From Shinella kummerowiae (GTDB lineage: Bacteria; Pseudomonadota; Alphaproteobacteria; Rhizobiales; Rhizobiaceae), in NCBI RefSeq assembly GCF_009827055.1, contig NZ_WUMK01000009.1, positions 124,001 through 188,000 on the forward strand: a stretch of DNA of 64,000 bases, given 5' to 3'. Position numbers and translations under genes: made by a program. The notes beneath the pieces were generated by a model. The model was not told the DNA's origin. It searched no databases and saw nothing but the letters and a program-made list of their open reading frames with translations. Shown here one piece after another: positions 28,095 through 38,272 of this stretch. The first letter of the stretch is position 1; each line of letters begins with the position of its first letter.

Positions 28095-28355
28095 CTACTG
28101 AATGATCTCGAGGTCGTTGATGACGCGCTTGCCGTCCACTTCGGTGTAGAACACCAGCACCTTCACGCCGGGCGTCAGGCCCTCGAAATTGAACTCTTCC
28201 GGCGCCTGATACTTCTTGCCGTCGTCGAGCGACAGGCTGAGATTCGTCGTATCGACATTCGTGATGGTGGCCTCGACATCGGCGCTTTCTGCCGATGCGG
28301 TGAGTGGCGAGAGGAAAACAGCCGTAGCCATCAGAGCGGCGATCAGAAAGCGCAT
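28095..28355 (-). CDS. DUF1344 small exported protein
   Basis: An 86 aa protein with a signal peptide (1-24, ending ASAES) and a small beta-rich domain: VEATITNVDTTNLSLSLDDGK, YQAPEEFNFEGLTPGVKVLVF, VINDLEIIQ. This is the DUF1344 family of periplasmic proteins in rhizobia, function unknown. ATG 28355 is used because the signal peptide starts there; an ATG at 28397 adds eleven or more polar residues. It converges on the phosphatase gene, 15 bases apart. Confidence 0.85.
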   Translation of the reverse strand: MRFLIAALMATAVFLSPLTASAESADVEATITNVDTTNLSLSLDDGKKYQAPEEFNFEGLTPGVKVLVFYTEVDGKRVINDLEIIQ

Positions 28356-28415
28356 CGTGCGAATCCCAGGAAATGAATCGGTCTTTTTGCTGGCCATCAG
28401 ATGCCCCCCAAATAT

Positions 28416-28428
28416 GGCAAAATTTGCC
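28416..28428. promoter_or_regulatory. perfect 13-base palindrome upstream of DUF1344 gene
   Basis: GGCAAA-A-TTTGCC, centred about 67 bases before the DUF1344 start and 200 bases before the GGDEF-EAL gene, in an intergenic space of 270 bases. A GC-rich setting makes the AT-centred palindrome stand out. It may be an operator for either gene; no known regulator was matched. Confidence 0.35.
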
Positions 28429-28625
28429 CGCCCCCGCGGTCGTGTGAAATGGATGGCCGGAAAGGTGCGGCAAATCAAGGCGCGGGCAGTGCTCATCCCC
28501 CGGTTTGTCGGACAAATGCGATGCAACCGCGCGTCATCAAGCGGAAGTGCAAGTATTTCAGCTGCTTATAAATGCAATTTTAAGGAAACAGACCGTACCG
28601 TTTTGCAACAAACGGGAACTGTCTT

Positions 28626-31600
28626 TTGCACCTGCCTGCCGCCCTTCGCCGTCATCTGGCGTCCATTGCAGAATGGGCGCGGCCGTCGCTCATCCCGGCG
28701 GCCATTGCCGGCTGCGTCATCCTGACGGCGGGCATCATCTACGAGCGGCAAAACGAGCACATCTACCGCAACGAGTTGCAGAACCATATCGCGGGCGACC
28801 TTGCGCTTGTCGGCGCTCGCCTGCAGAGCGAGGTCAACAGCAACGTGGCGGCACTTCGCAGCGTCGCCAACATGTTTGCCGTGGCGCCGGAGCAGGCGAC
28901 CCTGCAATTCAACGTCTTCGCCCGCAAGCTGATGCTGCAGAACACCCATTTCCGCCGTGTCGGCGTCGCGCCAGACGGCACGGTCACGCAAGCCTTCCCG
29001 CTGGACGGCAACCAGCACTATCTCGGCACGAATTTCAACCGCTTCAACTCCTTCCGCATGGCCGCCCAGACGGACCGCTCGCGCGGGCGCCCGCTGATGT
29101 TCGGGCCGGTGGAATTCGCCAAGGGCGGGCGCGGCTTCAACCTGTTCATGCCGGTCTTCACCAATGTGGATGCCCGGCACTACTTCTGGGGTTACATCGA
29201 CGGGGTGATCGACGAGCGCAAGCTCTTCACCGATGCCGGCCTCATCGACCCCGACCGGCACAACCCGCCCGGCATTTCAGCGCATCCCGCCGATATCCAG
29301 CTCGCCATCCGCGATATCAGTGTGCCGGACAACATTGTCGACCCCTTCTTCGGCGCTGCCGAGATCTTCGAAAGCGCGCCCATCGTCCAGGTGCTGGATT
29401 TTCCTGGCGGACGCTGGGAGCTCGCCGCCATTCCGACGAAGGGCTGGCAGCATCCGCCGGAAAACCTGACGCAGATCCGTCTGATCATCGTCGCAGCCGC
29501 ACTCGTCATCATCGTGCCGATCTTCCTGACCGGCGGCCTTGTCAGCGAACGCCAGCGCAACATCGCCCGGCTCCGGGCGCGCGAACGGCAGGTACAGTCG
29601 CTCTCCCAGCGTCTCGACATTGCACTCGACGCCTCCAAGATCGGCATCTGGGAAATCGAGCTTGCCAGCGGCGCGCGCAACTGGGACGCCCAGATGCATC
29701 GCCTGCACGGCTTCTCGGAAGGCGCCACGCCGAACGACCACGAATGGCGCTCGGTTCTCCACCCAGACGACGTCGCCACCGCCAAGGCCCAGATGGACCT
29801 GATCCGCGCCGGCGGCAGCGACTACAAATCGCAATATCGCATCCTAATGCCGGACGGCAGCTGGCACTATATCCGCAATGTCGGCTCGCGCCTCATCGGC
29901 CCGAACGGCGATGAAAAACTGACCGGCATCAGCTGGGACGTCACCGAGGACGTCCTGCTCAACCAGGCCCTGAAGACCGCCAAGGAACAGGCCGACATTC
30001 AGAACGCCGAGCTTGCCAAGCTGACGCAGCGCCTCGACCTCGCGCTCGATTCCTATGAATGCGGCCTCTGGGAGGCCGACCTCGAGGATGGGCTGACGCT
30101 GTGGGACGAGCGCATGCACCAGCTCTATGGCGTCACCAACACGGGAAACCGCATCACGCACGAGACCTGGATCGGCGCCATCCATCCCGACGACCGGGAC
30201 GAGGCGGAAGGCAAGGCCGACCAGACCATCCGGGAAAACGTGCCCTACATGCGCACCTCGCGAGTTGTCCATCCCGACGGCACGATCCGCCATGTCCAGT
30301 CGGTCGGCAAGCTCCATGTCGGGCAGGACGGCCGCCGCAAGCTCGTGGGCCTCGCCTTCGACGTCACCAGCGACGTGCAGATGACCGCCCGCCTCAAGGA
30401 GGCCAAGGAGCGCTCCGAGCTACAGAACAGCGAGCTGGAGCAGACGACCCGTCGCCTCGACCTCGCGCTCGATTCCTATCAGTGCGGCCTTTGGGAAGCT
30501 GACCTGAACCGCGGCCGGACCTTCTGGGACCCCCGCATGCATCAGCTCTACGGGCTGACCTTCACCGACGGCATCGTGACGCAGGAAGCCTGGCTTGGCG
30601 CCATCCACCCGGATGACCGGGCAGCGATCATCGAGAATGTCGAACGCTGCATCGCCCAGGACCTGCCCTATGTGCACGAGGCGCGCGTCGTTCTACCCGG
30701 CGGGGAAATCCGCCATGTGCGCTCCGTCGGCAAGATCCACTATGGCCATGGCGCCACCCGCAGGCTGATCGGCCTCGCCTTCGACGTCACCGAGGATGTC
30801 GTGCTGCGCGAACACCTCAAGGCCGCCAAGACGCAGGCCGACGCCAAGAACCTGGAACTGGAACAGGCGAAGGTCCGCATCGAGCACAACGCCCTGCACG
30901 ACCCGCTGACCAGCCTCGGTAACCGGCGCAAGCTCGACGACGAGCTGACCGCCATCGCCGCACGCAGCGCGACGACGGACGTGCGCGTCGGCATCCTGCA
31001 TATCGACCTCGACCGCTTCAAGCAGATCAACGACACGCTCGGCCATGCGGCCGGCGATGCGCTGCTCGTGCATGCCTCGCAGGTGCTACGCGCCTCGGTG
31101 CGCGAGGGCGATCTCGTCGCCCGCATCGGCGGCGACGAATTTGTCGTGGTGGTGGCCGATACGACGGACGAGACCTATCTCAGCGCGCTGTCACGCCGCA
31201 TCATCACGCTGATGCAGCAGCCCATCGAGTATGAGGGCCATTTGTGCCGCTTCGGCGTCAGCATCGGTATTGCGCTCGCCGAAGGTCGGGCGGTCGATAC
31301 CGCCAGGCTGCTGGTGAATGCCGACATCGCGCTCTACCGCGCCAAGGCGATGGGGCGCAATCGGCACGAATTCTTCACGCAGGCGCTGCAGGCCGAGATC
31401 ATCTCGAACAAGCGCATCGCCGACGACATTCTGTCCGGCATCGAGAACAACGAATTCGTGCCCTACTACCAGCCTCAGATCGACGCCGGCACGCTGAAAC
31501 TCGCCGGCGCCGAGGCGCTCATCCGCTGGAACCATCCACGCGACGGCGTGCTGACGCCGGACCGCTTCCTGAAGATCGCCGAAGACCTCAACGTCATGGC

Positions 31601-32180
31601 GACGCTCGACCGCATCGTTCTGGAGAAGGCGCTGCTCGACTGCGCCCGCTGGGCGGCGCAGGGTCTGATCATGCCGAAAATCTCGGTCAACGTGTCCGCC
31701 CGGCGGCTGCGCGACGAGAGCCTGATCGAAAGCCTGACCGGCCTTTCCATCCAGCCCGGCCAGATCGCCTTCGAACTGGTGGAATCGATCTTCCTCGACG
31801 AGAGCGACGACGTCGTTCTCTCCAACCTCGAACGCATCAAGGCGCTCGGCATCGACATTGAGATCGACGATTTCGGCACCGGCCACACCTCCATCGTCAG
31901 CCTCTTGAAGCTGAAGCCCAAGCGGCTGAAGATTGATCGCCAGCTCGTTGCGCCGATCCTCTCCTCGCGCGATGAACAGGCGCTGGTGCGCTCGATCATC
32001 GAGATCGGCCGCTCGCTCAACATCGAGATCGTTGCGGAAGGCGTGGAAACGATGGCGCACGCCGAAATGCTCGGCATGCTGGGCTGCGATCTCCTGCAAG
32101 GCTTCGCCTTCGCCAAGCCGCTCTCGCGCGACGCCTTCCTTGCCTTCGGCAGCGAGATGCGCTGGAAGCTCGCTTCCTGA
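28626..32180 (+). CDS. CHASE-PAS-PAS-PAS-GGDEF-EAL signalling protein
   Basis: Membrane-anchored c-di-GMP enzyme of 1184 aa. A helix at about 22-41, a periplasmic CHASE domain (about 55-280) and a second helix (about 287-308) precede three PAS domains with near-identical helices [16 protein letters not shown], then GGDEF and EAL. GGDEF is intact at 835-839 with an upstream inhibitory site R826-x-x-D829 (REGD). EAL is intact too (E963-[32 protein letters not shown]). It could be bifunctional. The start is a TTG at 28626; no better ATG is near. Strong antisense frames here are shadows. Confidence 0.92.
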   Translation: MHLPAALRRHLASIAEWARPSLIPAAIAGCVILTAGIIYERQNEHIYRNELQNHIAGDLALVGARLQSEVNSNVAALRSVANMFAVAPEQATLQFNVFARKLMLQNTHFRRVGVAPDGTVTQAFPLDGNQHYLGTNFNRFNSFRMAAQTDRSRGRPLMFGPVEFAKGGRGFNLFMPVFTNVDARHYFWGYIDGVIDERKLFTDAGLIDPDRHNPPGISAHPADIQLAIRDISVPDNIVDPFFGAAEIFESAPIVQVLDFPGGRWELAAIPTKGWQHPPENLTQIRLIIVAAALVIIVPIFLTGGLVSERQRNIARLRARERQVQSLSQRLDIALDASKIGIWEIELASGARNWDAQMHRLHGFSEGATPNDHEWRSVLHPDDVATAKAQMDLIRAGGSDYKSQYRILMPDGSWHYIRNVGSRLIGPNGDEKLTGISWDVTEDVLLNQALKTAKEQADIQNAELAKLTQRLDLALDSYECGLWEADLEDGLTLWDERMHQLYGVTNTGNRITHETWIGAIHPDDRDEAEGKADQTIRENVPYMRTSRVVHPDGTIRHVQSVGKLHVGQDGRRKLVGLAFDVTSDVQMTARLKEAKERSELQNSELEQTTRRLDLALDSYQCGLWEADLNRGRTFWDPRMHQLYGLTFTDGIVTQEAWLGAIHPDDRAAIIENVERCIAQDLPYVHEARVVLPGGEIRHVRSVGKIHYGHGATRRLIGLAFDVTEDVVLREHLKAAKTQADAKNLELEQAKVRIEHNALHDPLTSLGNRRKLDDELTAIAARSATTDVRVGILHIDLDRFKQINDTLGHAAGDALLVHASQVLRASVREGDLVARIGGDEFVVVVADTTDETYLSALSRRIITLMQQPIEYEGHLCRFGVSIGIALAEGRAVDTARLLVNADIALYRAKAMGRNRHEFFTQALQAEIISNKRIADDILSGIENNEFVPYYQPQIDAGTLKLAGAEALIRWNHPRDGVLTPDRFLKIAEDLNVMATLDRIVLEKALLDCARWAAQGLIMPKISVNVSARRLRDESLIESLTGLSIQPGQIAFELVESIFLDESDDVVLSNLERIKALGIDIEIDDFGTGHTSIVSLLKLKPKRLKIDRQLVAPILSSRDEQALVRSIIEIGRSLNIEIVAEGVETMAHAEMLGMLGCDLLQGFAFAKPLSRDAFLAFGSEMRWKLAS

Positions 32181-32262
32181 CCGGACCTCACGCGAAACCC
32201 TTGTCCCTCCCCCGCTTTTTCCACTAAGAGAGGGACCACTTCTATCGGGTCCGGTTCCGCTC

Positions 32263-33360
32263 ATGTCGCACAACACTTTCGGTCATCTTTTCCGCGTCAC
32301 CACCTGGGGCGAAAGCCACGGCATCGCGCTCGGCTGCGTGGTGGACGGCTGCCCGCCCGGCATCCGCTTCACGCTGGCCGAAATCCAGGCCTGGCTCGAC
32401 AAGCGCAAGCCCGGCCAGTCGCGCTTCGTAACGCAGCGCCGCGAGGACGACCTCGTCAAGGTGCTCTCCGGCGTGATGATGGACGCGGACGGCGAGACGA
32501 TGATCACCACCGGCACGCCGGTATCGATGATGATCGAGAACACCGACCAGCGCTCGAAGGATTACGGCGAGATCGCACGGCAGTACCGTCCCGGCCATGC
32601 CGACTACACCTATGACCTCAAATACGGCATTCGTGACTATCGCGGCGGTGGCCGCTCCTCCGCCCGCGAAACGGCGGCACGCGTCGCGGCCGGCGGGCTT
32701 GCCCGCAAGGTGGTGCCGGGCCTCAACGTCCGCGCAGCCCTCGTGCAGATCGGCAAGCACAAGATCGACCGCAACAACTGGGACTGGAACGAGGTCAACA
32801 ACAACCCGTTCTTCGCACCTGATCCGGCGATCGTTCCCGTCTGGGAACAGTATCTCGACAGCATCCGCAAGGCCGGCTCGTCGATCGGCGCCGTCGTGGA
32901 AGTCGTTGCCGAAGGCGTTCCGGCCGGTATCGGTGCGCCGATCTACGGCAAACTCGACCAGGACATCGCCTCGCTTCTCATGTCGATCAACGCCGTGAAG
33001 GGCGTCGAGATCGGCGAGGGTTTTGCCTCCGCGGAGCTGACCGGCGAGGACAATGCCGATGAAATGCGCATGGGCAATGACGGCAACCCGATCTTCCTGT
33101 CCAACCATGCCGGCGGCATTCTGGGCGGCATTTCCACCGGCCAGCCGGTCATCGCGCGTTTTGCCATCAAGCCGACCTCCTCGATTCTCACCGAGCGCCG
33201 CTCGATCGATGCCGACGGCAACAATGTCGACCTGCGCACCAAGGGCCGGCACGATCCCTGCGTCGGCATCCGCGCTGTGCCGATCGGCGAGGCGATGGTT
33301 GCCTGCGCCGTCGCCGATCACTACCTGCGCGATCGCGGCCAGACCGGCCGCCTGAAATAA
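32263..33360 (+). CDS. aroC: chorismate synthase
   Basis: Last step of the shikimate pathway, forming chorismate from EPSP with reduced FMN. The 365 aa protein carries the signature GESHGIALG at the N-terminus, [29 protein letters not shown]-like text, [19 protein letters not shown] and the [15 protein letters not shown] block. The ATG at 32263 yields the normal length. It is 22 bases upstream of ribB and probably co-transcribed. Confidence 0.98.
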   Translation: MSHNTFGHLFRVTTWGESHGIALGCVVDGCPPGIRFTLAEIQAWLDKRKPGQSRFVTQRREDDLVKVLSGVMMDADGETMITTGTPVSMMIENTDQRSKDYGEIARQYRPGHADYTYDLKYGIRDYRGGGRSSARETAARVAAGGLARKVVPGLNVRAALVQIGKHKIDRNNWDWNEVNNNPFFAPDPAIVPVWEQYLDSIRKAGSSIGAVVEVVAEGVPAGIGAPIYGKLDQDIASLLMSINAVKGVEIGEGFASAELTGEDNADEMRMGNDGNPIFLSNHAGGILGGISTGQPVIARFAIKPTSSILTERRSIDADGNNVDLRTKGRHDPCVGIRAVPIGEAMVACAVADHYLRDRGQTGRLK

Positions 33361-33382
33361 CTGGCTGAAACAGGAGCCTGCC

Positions 33383-34483
33383 ATGAGCTATGACCAGAAG
33401 CGTGTCGTCGATGCCATCCGCGCCTTCGAGGCCGGCGAGATCGTCGTCGTCATGGACGACGACGGCCGCGAGAACGAGGGCGACCTGATCGTCGCGGCCG
33501 TGCACTGCACGCCGGAAAAGATGGCCTTCATCGTGCGCCACACTTCCGGCATCGTCTGCACGCCGATGCCGCGCGAGGAGGCCAAGCGCCTCAACCTCAA
33601 CGCCATGGTGGCGGAGAACGATTCGGCGCACACCACCGCCTTCACCGTCTCCGTCGATTTCAAGCACGGCACGACGACCGGCATTTCCGCCGACGACCGC
33701 ACGCTGACGGTGCGCAACCTCGCCAATCCGAATGTCGGCCCGACCGATTTTGTGCGCCCCGGCCACATCTTCCCGCTCGTCGCCCGCGAAGGCGGCGTGC
33801 TGATGCGCTCCGGCCATACGGAAGCCGCCGTCGATCTCTGCAAGCTCGCCAGCCTGCCGCCGATCGGCGTGATCAGCGAACTCGTCAACGACGACGGCAC
33901 AGTCATGCGCGGTCCGCAGGTGGCAAGCTTTGCCGAGACGCACGGCCTCAAGCAGGTCTCGGTCGCCGATCTCATCGCCTACCGCCAGCGCAAGGAAACG
34001 CTGATCGAGCAGGTCGACAGCTTCACCATCGACACGCCCTATGGCCGGGCCAAGGCGATGACCTACACCCTGCCCTGGGACCCGATGCACCACCTTGCCG
34101 TCGTCTTCGGCGATATCCGTGATGGCGTGGACATTCCGGTACGCCTGCATCTCGAAAATGTCGGCGGCGACGTTTTTGGCGCGGACCGCCAGATCGACAG
34201 CATCATGAAGCGCATCGCCGGCGAAGGCCGCGGCGTCATCGTCTACCTGCGCGAGGGTTCGGTCGGTGTCGGCGCCTCGCAGACCGCCCGCCGGAGCAAA
34301 CATGACGGCGAAGGCCACGACGAGGCGCAGGCACGCGAAAGCGAATGGCTGGAAATCGGCCTCGGCGCGCAGATCCTGAAGGATCTCGGCATCACCTCGA
34401 TCCGCCTGCTGGCCTCGCGTGAGCGCCACTATGTCGGTCTCGAAGGATTCGGCATCCAGATCAGCGCGACCGACCTCTGCTGA
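33383..34483 (+). CDS. ribB: 3,4-dihydroxy-2-butanone-4-phosphate synthase with degenerate GTP cyclohydrolase II domain
   Basis: Makes the four-carbon unit of riboflavin. The N-terminal half (about 1-205) is complete, with MDDDGRENEGDLIVAA and SGHTEAAVDLCKLA. The C-terminal half (about 210-366) has the RibA fold but lacks the zinc cysteines: HSEC becomes HLEN and RCDC becomes RQID within about 254-273, and the usual RQEGRGIGL is REGSVGVGA. So this half should not open GTP rings. The architecture resembles the RibBX variant described in Proteobacteria. True RibA must be encoded elsewhere. Confidence 0.93.
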   Translation: MSYDQKRVVDAIRAFEAGEIVVVMDDDGRENEGDLIVAAVHCTPEKMAFIVRHTSGIVCTPMPREEAKRLNLNAMVAENDSAHTTAFTVSVDFKHGTTTGISADDRTLTVRNLANPNVGPTDFVRPGHIFPLVAREGGVLMRSGHTEAAVDLCKLASLPPIGVISELVNDDGTVMRGPQVASFAETHGLKQVSVADLIAYRQRKETLIEQVDSFTIDTPYGRAKAMTYTLPWDPMHHLAVVFGDIRDGVDIPVRLHLENVGGDVFGADRQIDSIMKRIAGEGRGVIVYLREGSVGVGASQTARRSKHDGEGHDEAQARESEWLEIGLGAQILKDLGITSIRLLASRERHYVGLEGFGIQISATDLC

Positions 34484-34503
34484 TCGCCCGCTAGCGCCCG
34501 AAT

Positions 34504-34563
34504 ATCCCGCGCCCCCAAAACGTTTGCAGTTCACGCGACGATTGGGGGCCGCGGGATTTTCTT
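34504..34563 (+). terminator. probable terminator after ribB
   Basis: Arms 34504-34518 (ATCCCGCGCCCCCAA) and 34542-34557 are inverted copies with one extra base, separated by 23 bases and followed by TTTTCTTT. It lies just past the ribB stop, so it probably ends the aroC-ribB transcript. Confidence 0.65.
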
Positions 34564-34579
34564 TGGGGGCGACAAGGGC

Positions 34580-35539
34580 ATGTGGGATTTCAGCATCGGC
34601 AAGACTATCGGCATTCTGCTGAAGACCATGCCCTTCATCCTGACCCGGATGGTGATCTACTTCGCCATCACGCTTGCCTTCATCCTGGCAACAGGCGTCG
34701 GCGCCGGCATCGGCTATGGTGTCGGCTCGGTCAGCGACAGCCCGGAATCCTTCGCCGTCTGGGGCGGTTTCTTCGGCATGGGGCTGGTCGGAACGGCCGT
34801 CTACTGGGCGCGGGAATGGCTGCTCTACATGGTGAAGGCCGCGCATATCGCCGTCATCGTCAGGCTGATCGACGGCGAGGCCCTACCGGAGGGCAAGGGT
34901 CAGGTCGCCTATGGCCGCGAGATCGTCACCGCCCGCTTCGGCGAGGCGAACGTGCTCTTCGCGCTCGACCAGCTCATCAAGGGCGTCATCGCCGCCATCA
35001 CCGGGCTGATCGGCGGTGTTGCCGCCTTCCTGCCAATCCCGGGCCTCGACGGCATCGCGCGCTTTGCCAATACGGTCATCCGCCTCTCGCTGACCTATGT
35101 CGACGAAATCATCCTCGGCTACAACATCCGCACCAAAAGCGACAATGCCTGGGAAAGTTCGCGCCGCGGCCTCGTGCTCTACGCGCAGAACGGGCTGAAG
35201 ATGGTGAAGAACGCCGTCTGGCTCTCCATCTTCCTGTGGGTCCTCTCGATCGGTGTCTTCCTGCTAGCCCTCGCCCCGGCGGCGGCGATCCTCTATCTCT
35301 TCCCCGGCGAAATCGCCGGCTACAGCTTCATCATCGCGATCGTCTTCGCCTGGGCCTTCAAGGCGGCCGTGCTGGAGCCCTTCGCAATCACCGCGCTGAT
35401 GGCCGTCTATTTCGACACGATCCGCGGCCAGGTGCCGGACCCGGATTGGGACGCGAAGCTGATGGGCGCATCGGAGAAATTCCGGGCACTCACGGAAAGC
35501 GCGAGGGGTGCCTTCGGCGGACGACCGGCGACGGCTTGA
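34580..35539 (+). CDS. conserved integral membrane protein, function unknown
   Basis: A 319 aa protein with about five or six membrane helices (about 20-45, 60-82, 128-150, 212-240, 248-270, 275-290), long soluble loops in between, and a polar C-terminal tail. No named domain is recognised. It has its own unit after the ribB terminator. The regular alternation of amphipathic segments with DEIILGYNIR resembles uncharacterised alphaproteobacterial membrane proteins. Confidence 0.75.
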   Translation: MWDFSIGKTIGILLKTMPFILTRMVIYFAITLAFILATGVGAGIGYGVGSVSDSPESFAVWGGFFGMGLVGTAVYWAREWLLYMVKAAHIAVIVRLIDGEALPEGKGQVAYGREIVTARFGEANVLFALDQLIKGVIAAITGLIGGVAAFLPIPGLDGIARFANTVIRLSLTYVDEIILGYNIRTKSDNAWESSRRGLVLYAQNGLKMVKNAVWLSIFLWVLSIGVFLLALAPAAAILYLFPGEIAGYSFIIAIVFAWAFKAAVLEPFAITALMAVYFDTIRGQVPDPDWDAKLMGASEKFRALTESARGAFGGRPATA

Positions 35540-35564
35540 AACCTGTTGGAGATGAGGGGCAGAG

Positions 35565-36764
35565 CTAACCGCCCTCGCCCCGCCACCCATCGAGATACCG
35601 TACCTCCTCCAGGCCCGAAAACTTCGCCAGACGGGCAAGCTCGGCCTCCAGCTTCTCCAGCCGCCCCGCCGAGGCGCGGACCTTCGGTTCCCACCACAGC
35701 CGCTTGACGTCGAGCGTGCCGGACTTGCGGTCGGCCTTCATGTCGATGCGGCCGACGAGGCGGTCGCCTTCGAGTAACGGGAAGACGTAGTAGCCGTATT
35801 GGCGCTTCGGCTCCGGCACGAAGACTTCGATGCGATAGAAGTAACCGAACAGCCGTTCCGTGCGGTTGCGGTCACGGATCAGCGGATCGAAGGGCGAGAG
35901 CACACGCAGCCGGGCTGGCGGTTCGGGGATATCGCCGAGGTTTTGCGGGAAGTCGGCGAAGGCATGGGAGGCACGCGGCTTGTCGCCGTCTGCCGTCTCG
36001 ATGGCAACGGGGCGCAGTTCGTCGCGGTGCGTTTCCACCCAGGCTTTCGCCTCCTCCGGCGAGATCAGCGCCCAGAAGGCAGCAAGCTCGCCATGGGTGG
36101 CAAAGCCGAGCCTCGTCAGCGCGCTGCGGCAGGCCCAGTCGACGAAGGCGTCATGTTCGACATCCGGCTCGTGGTGATGCGCCGGCACGACGCGCTCGGT
36201 GAGGTCATAGACCTTCTGGAAGTTTTCCCGCCGGGCGATCGCCAGCTTGCCGGTGTGCCAGAGAAATTCGAGCGCCGTCTTGTTCGGATGCCAGTTCCAC
36301 CAGCCGCCGGACTTGTGCTCGTCGGTCTTCAGATCGCGCGACAGGACGGGGCCGCCTGCGGCGATGCGCTCATAGGTTTCCTCGAATGTGGCGTCAAAAC
36401 CCTCGCCCTGCCACTTGCTCCAGCGCTCGAGGATGGATGCCTCCTTGCGGCGGAAGCGGTGCTTCCAGTAGCGGAAGAATTCGCTCGGGATGATGGAGGC
36501 ATCATGCGTCCAGTGCTCGAACAGATCACCGTCCGTCTCCAGCAATTCCGTCAGGTGCTCGCGCCGGTAGGTCTGGTTGCGCGAGAAGAGGATCTGGTGA
36601 TGTGCCCGCTCGACGGTGGCGATGCTGTCCACCTGCACGAAGCCGATATCGTGGATGAGCTGCAACAGCCCCGCCTTGCCGAGCAGGCGACCGGGTGGCG
36701 TGCTAAGCCCCTGGCGGGCGAGGAAGATGCGCCGGGCCTCGGCATTGGAAAGCAGAATCGTCAT
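35565..36764 (-). CDS. YcaQ-like winged-helix DNA glycosylase (DUF1006 family)
   Basis: A 399 aa protein with three winged-helix repeats typical of the HTH_42/YcaQ-AlkX family, which unhooks interstrand cross-links by base excision. The family motif lies at VQVDSIATVERAHHQ, where the QxD acid is catalytic in homologues, and SRNQTYRREHL follows. ATG 36764 gives the family start; the longer frame to 36902 adds sequence with no match. It is divergent from bioM. Confidence 0.85.
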   Translation of the reverse strand: MTILLSNAEARRIFLARQGLSTPPGRLLGKAGLLQLIHDIGFVQVDSIATVERAHHQILFSRNQTYRREHLTELLETDGDLFEHWTHDASIIPSEFFRYWKHRFRRKEASILERWSKWQGEGFDATFEETYERIAAGGPVLSRDLKTDEHKSGGWWNWHPNKTALEFLWHTGKLAIARRENFQKVYDLTERVVPAHHHEPDVEHDAFVDWACRSALTRLGFATHGELAAFWALISPEEAKAWVETHRDELRPVAIETADGDKPRASHAFADFPQNLGDIPEPPARLRVLSPFDPLIRDRNRTERLFGYFYRIEVFVPEPKRQYGYYVFPLLEGDRLVGRIDMKADRKSGTLDVKRLWWEPKVRASAGRLEKLEAELARLAKFSGLEEVRYLDGWRGEGG

Positions 36765-36956
36765 AACCGGATGATAGACACATATTCCTGTTTTGTTCCA
36801 CCCACTTTCTGTTGGAAAAAACCAAGCGACATCCGGCTCCTTCAACGTTTTCCGCAGATTGTTCAACATTATTACAGGCGTCGACACAAAAGCGCTTCGC
36901 ACTTCCCGTGGAATTGCTTATAGGTCCACCACCCATCTGCGAACGGGACCCCGCTC

Positions 36957-37637
36957 TTGGATATCGTTTTCTCCGCCGCCACGGTGAACTATGCGGGACG
37001 CACCGCGCTCCAGCCGCTGGATTTACGGCTGACCGAACAGCGCATCGGTGTCGTCGGCCTCAACGGTTCCGGCAAGACGACCATGGCGCGGCTGATCAAC
37101 GGCCTCGTCAAGCCGACCACCGGCACGGTGACGGTCGGCGGGCTCGATACGGTGGCCGACGAGGTTGCCGCGCGCGGAAAAACCGGCTTCATCTTCCAGA
37201 ACCCGCAACACCAGATGATCCTGCCGATCCTTTCGGAAGACATCGCCTTCGGCCTCAAGAATCGCGGCTTCGGCAAGGTCGAGATCGCGGAGAAGACCGA
37301 GGCGGTGCTTGCGCGTTTCGGCATTTCGCACCTGGCGCGCCGGCGTGTCCATGAGCTTTCCGGCGGAGAAACGCAGCTTGGCGCCATTGCAAGCGTGCTC
37401 GTCACCGGCCCGGAGCTTCTGATCCTCGACGAGCCGACCAACCAGCTCGACCTGAAAAACCGCACACTTATCGCGCGCACCATCGCCGGACTGCCGGAGC
37501 AGGTGCTGGTGATCACCCACGACCTAGCGCTGATCGAAGGCTTCGACCGCGTGCTGGTCTTCCATGACGGGCGGCTTACCGCAGACAGCGCGCCGGCCGA
37601 GGCGATCCGCACCTACCGGGAGATCGCCGCATGCTGA
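36957..37637 (+). CDS. bioM: biotin ECF transporter ATPase BioM
   Basis: ABC ATPase of the energy-coupling factor system that drives biotin uptake, 226 aa. Walker A is GLNGSGKTT, the signature is LSGGE, Walker B is LLILDEPTN and the switch is ITHDL. The Q-loop reads FQNPQHQM. Translation starts from a TTG at 36957. Its stop overlaps the ATG of bioN by seven bases, so all three subunits are likely made together. Confidence 0.93.
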   Translation: MDIVFSAATVNYAGRTALQPLDLRLTEQRIGVVGLNGSGKTTMARLINGLVKPTTGTVTVGGLDTVADEVAARGKTGFIFQNPQHQMILPILSEDIAFGLKNRGFGKVEIAEKTEAVLARFGISHLARRRVHELSGGETQLGAIASVLVTGPELLILDEPTNQLDLKNRTLIARTIAGLPEQVLVITHDLALIEGFDRVLVFHDGRLTADSAPAEAIRTYREIAAC

Positions 37638-38236
37638 ACGGGCTCGACATCGAGGGTACCTCGCCTTTGCATCGCATGCCCGTGCGCGGCAAGTTGATCG
37701 TGCTTTTCGTCGCGGCCATCGTGCTTTTCCTGACCTCGGACCTGCGTTTTCTCGTGCCGGCGCTCGTTCTGGCCGCAACGATTTATCTGTCGACTGGCAT
37801 CGGCCTCAGGGAAGCGGCGCGGCGCACGCGCTTCGTGCTCTTCACCGTGCTGCTGGTCGCGGCGGCAAACTATGTCTTTCATTCGCTGCACGAGGCCCTT
37901 GCCGTCTTCAGCCGCCTGTCCACGCTGGTGCTGCTGGCCGCCGCCGTCACGGCGACGACAGGCATTTCCACCTTCATGGACGAAATCACCCGGCTCCTCA
38001 CGCCGCTGGAGCGATTCGGCTTCGTGCGGGCGGCGGATGTCAGCCTTGCCGTCGGCCTCGTCATCCGTTTCGTTCCGGAGATTTTTGCCCGCTACCAGGA
38101 CATCGCCGACGCCCACCGGGCGCGCGGCCTGCCGGTGCGGCCGCTTTCCACGCTGACGCCGCTCATCATTCTGACGCTGAAGGATGCGGATACGATCGCC
38201 ATGGCGATTGACGCCCGCGGTTTTCGGCGGCACTAA
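37631..38236 (+). CDS. bioN: biotin ECF transporter membrane protein BioN
   Basis: CbiQ-family T component, 201 aa with about five helices. Two coupling-helix Ala-Arg-Gly motifs, AHRARGLP and AIDARGFR, mark the contacts with the ATPases. Length is short but normal for BioN. Overlaps bioM by seven bases and is followed by bioY after 36 bases. Confidence 0.93.
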   Translation: MLNGLDIEGTSPLHRMPVRGKLIVLFVAAIVLFLTSDLRFLVPALVLAATIYLSTGIGLREAARRTRFVLFTVLLVAAANYVFHSLHEALAVFSRLSTLVLLAAAVTATTGISTFMDEITRLLTPLERFGFVRAADVSLAVGLVIRFVPEIFARYQDIADAHRARGLPVRPLSTLTPLIILTLKDADTIAMAIDARGFRRH

Positions 38237-38272
38237 ACACCAACCCAATTTTGTCCATCCGGGAACCTCGAC

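Noticed and set aside
33188-34846. 552-codon minus-strand frame over aroC and ribB
   Set aside because: It is antisense to two well-supported genes and its translation is shadow-like.
36765-36956. Possible BioR operator upstream of bioM
   Set aside because: I looked for the TTATC-TATAA-like BioR site; only weak matches such as CTTATAGG are present, so none is claimed.
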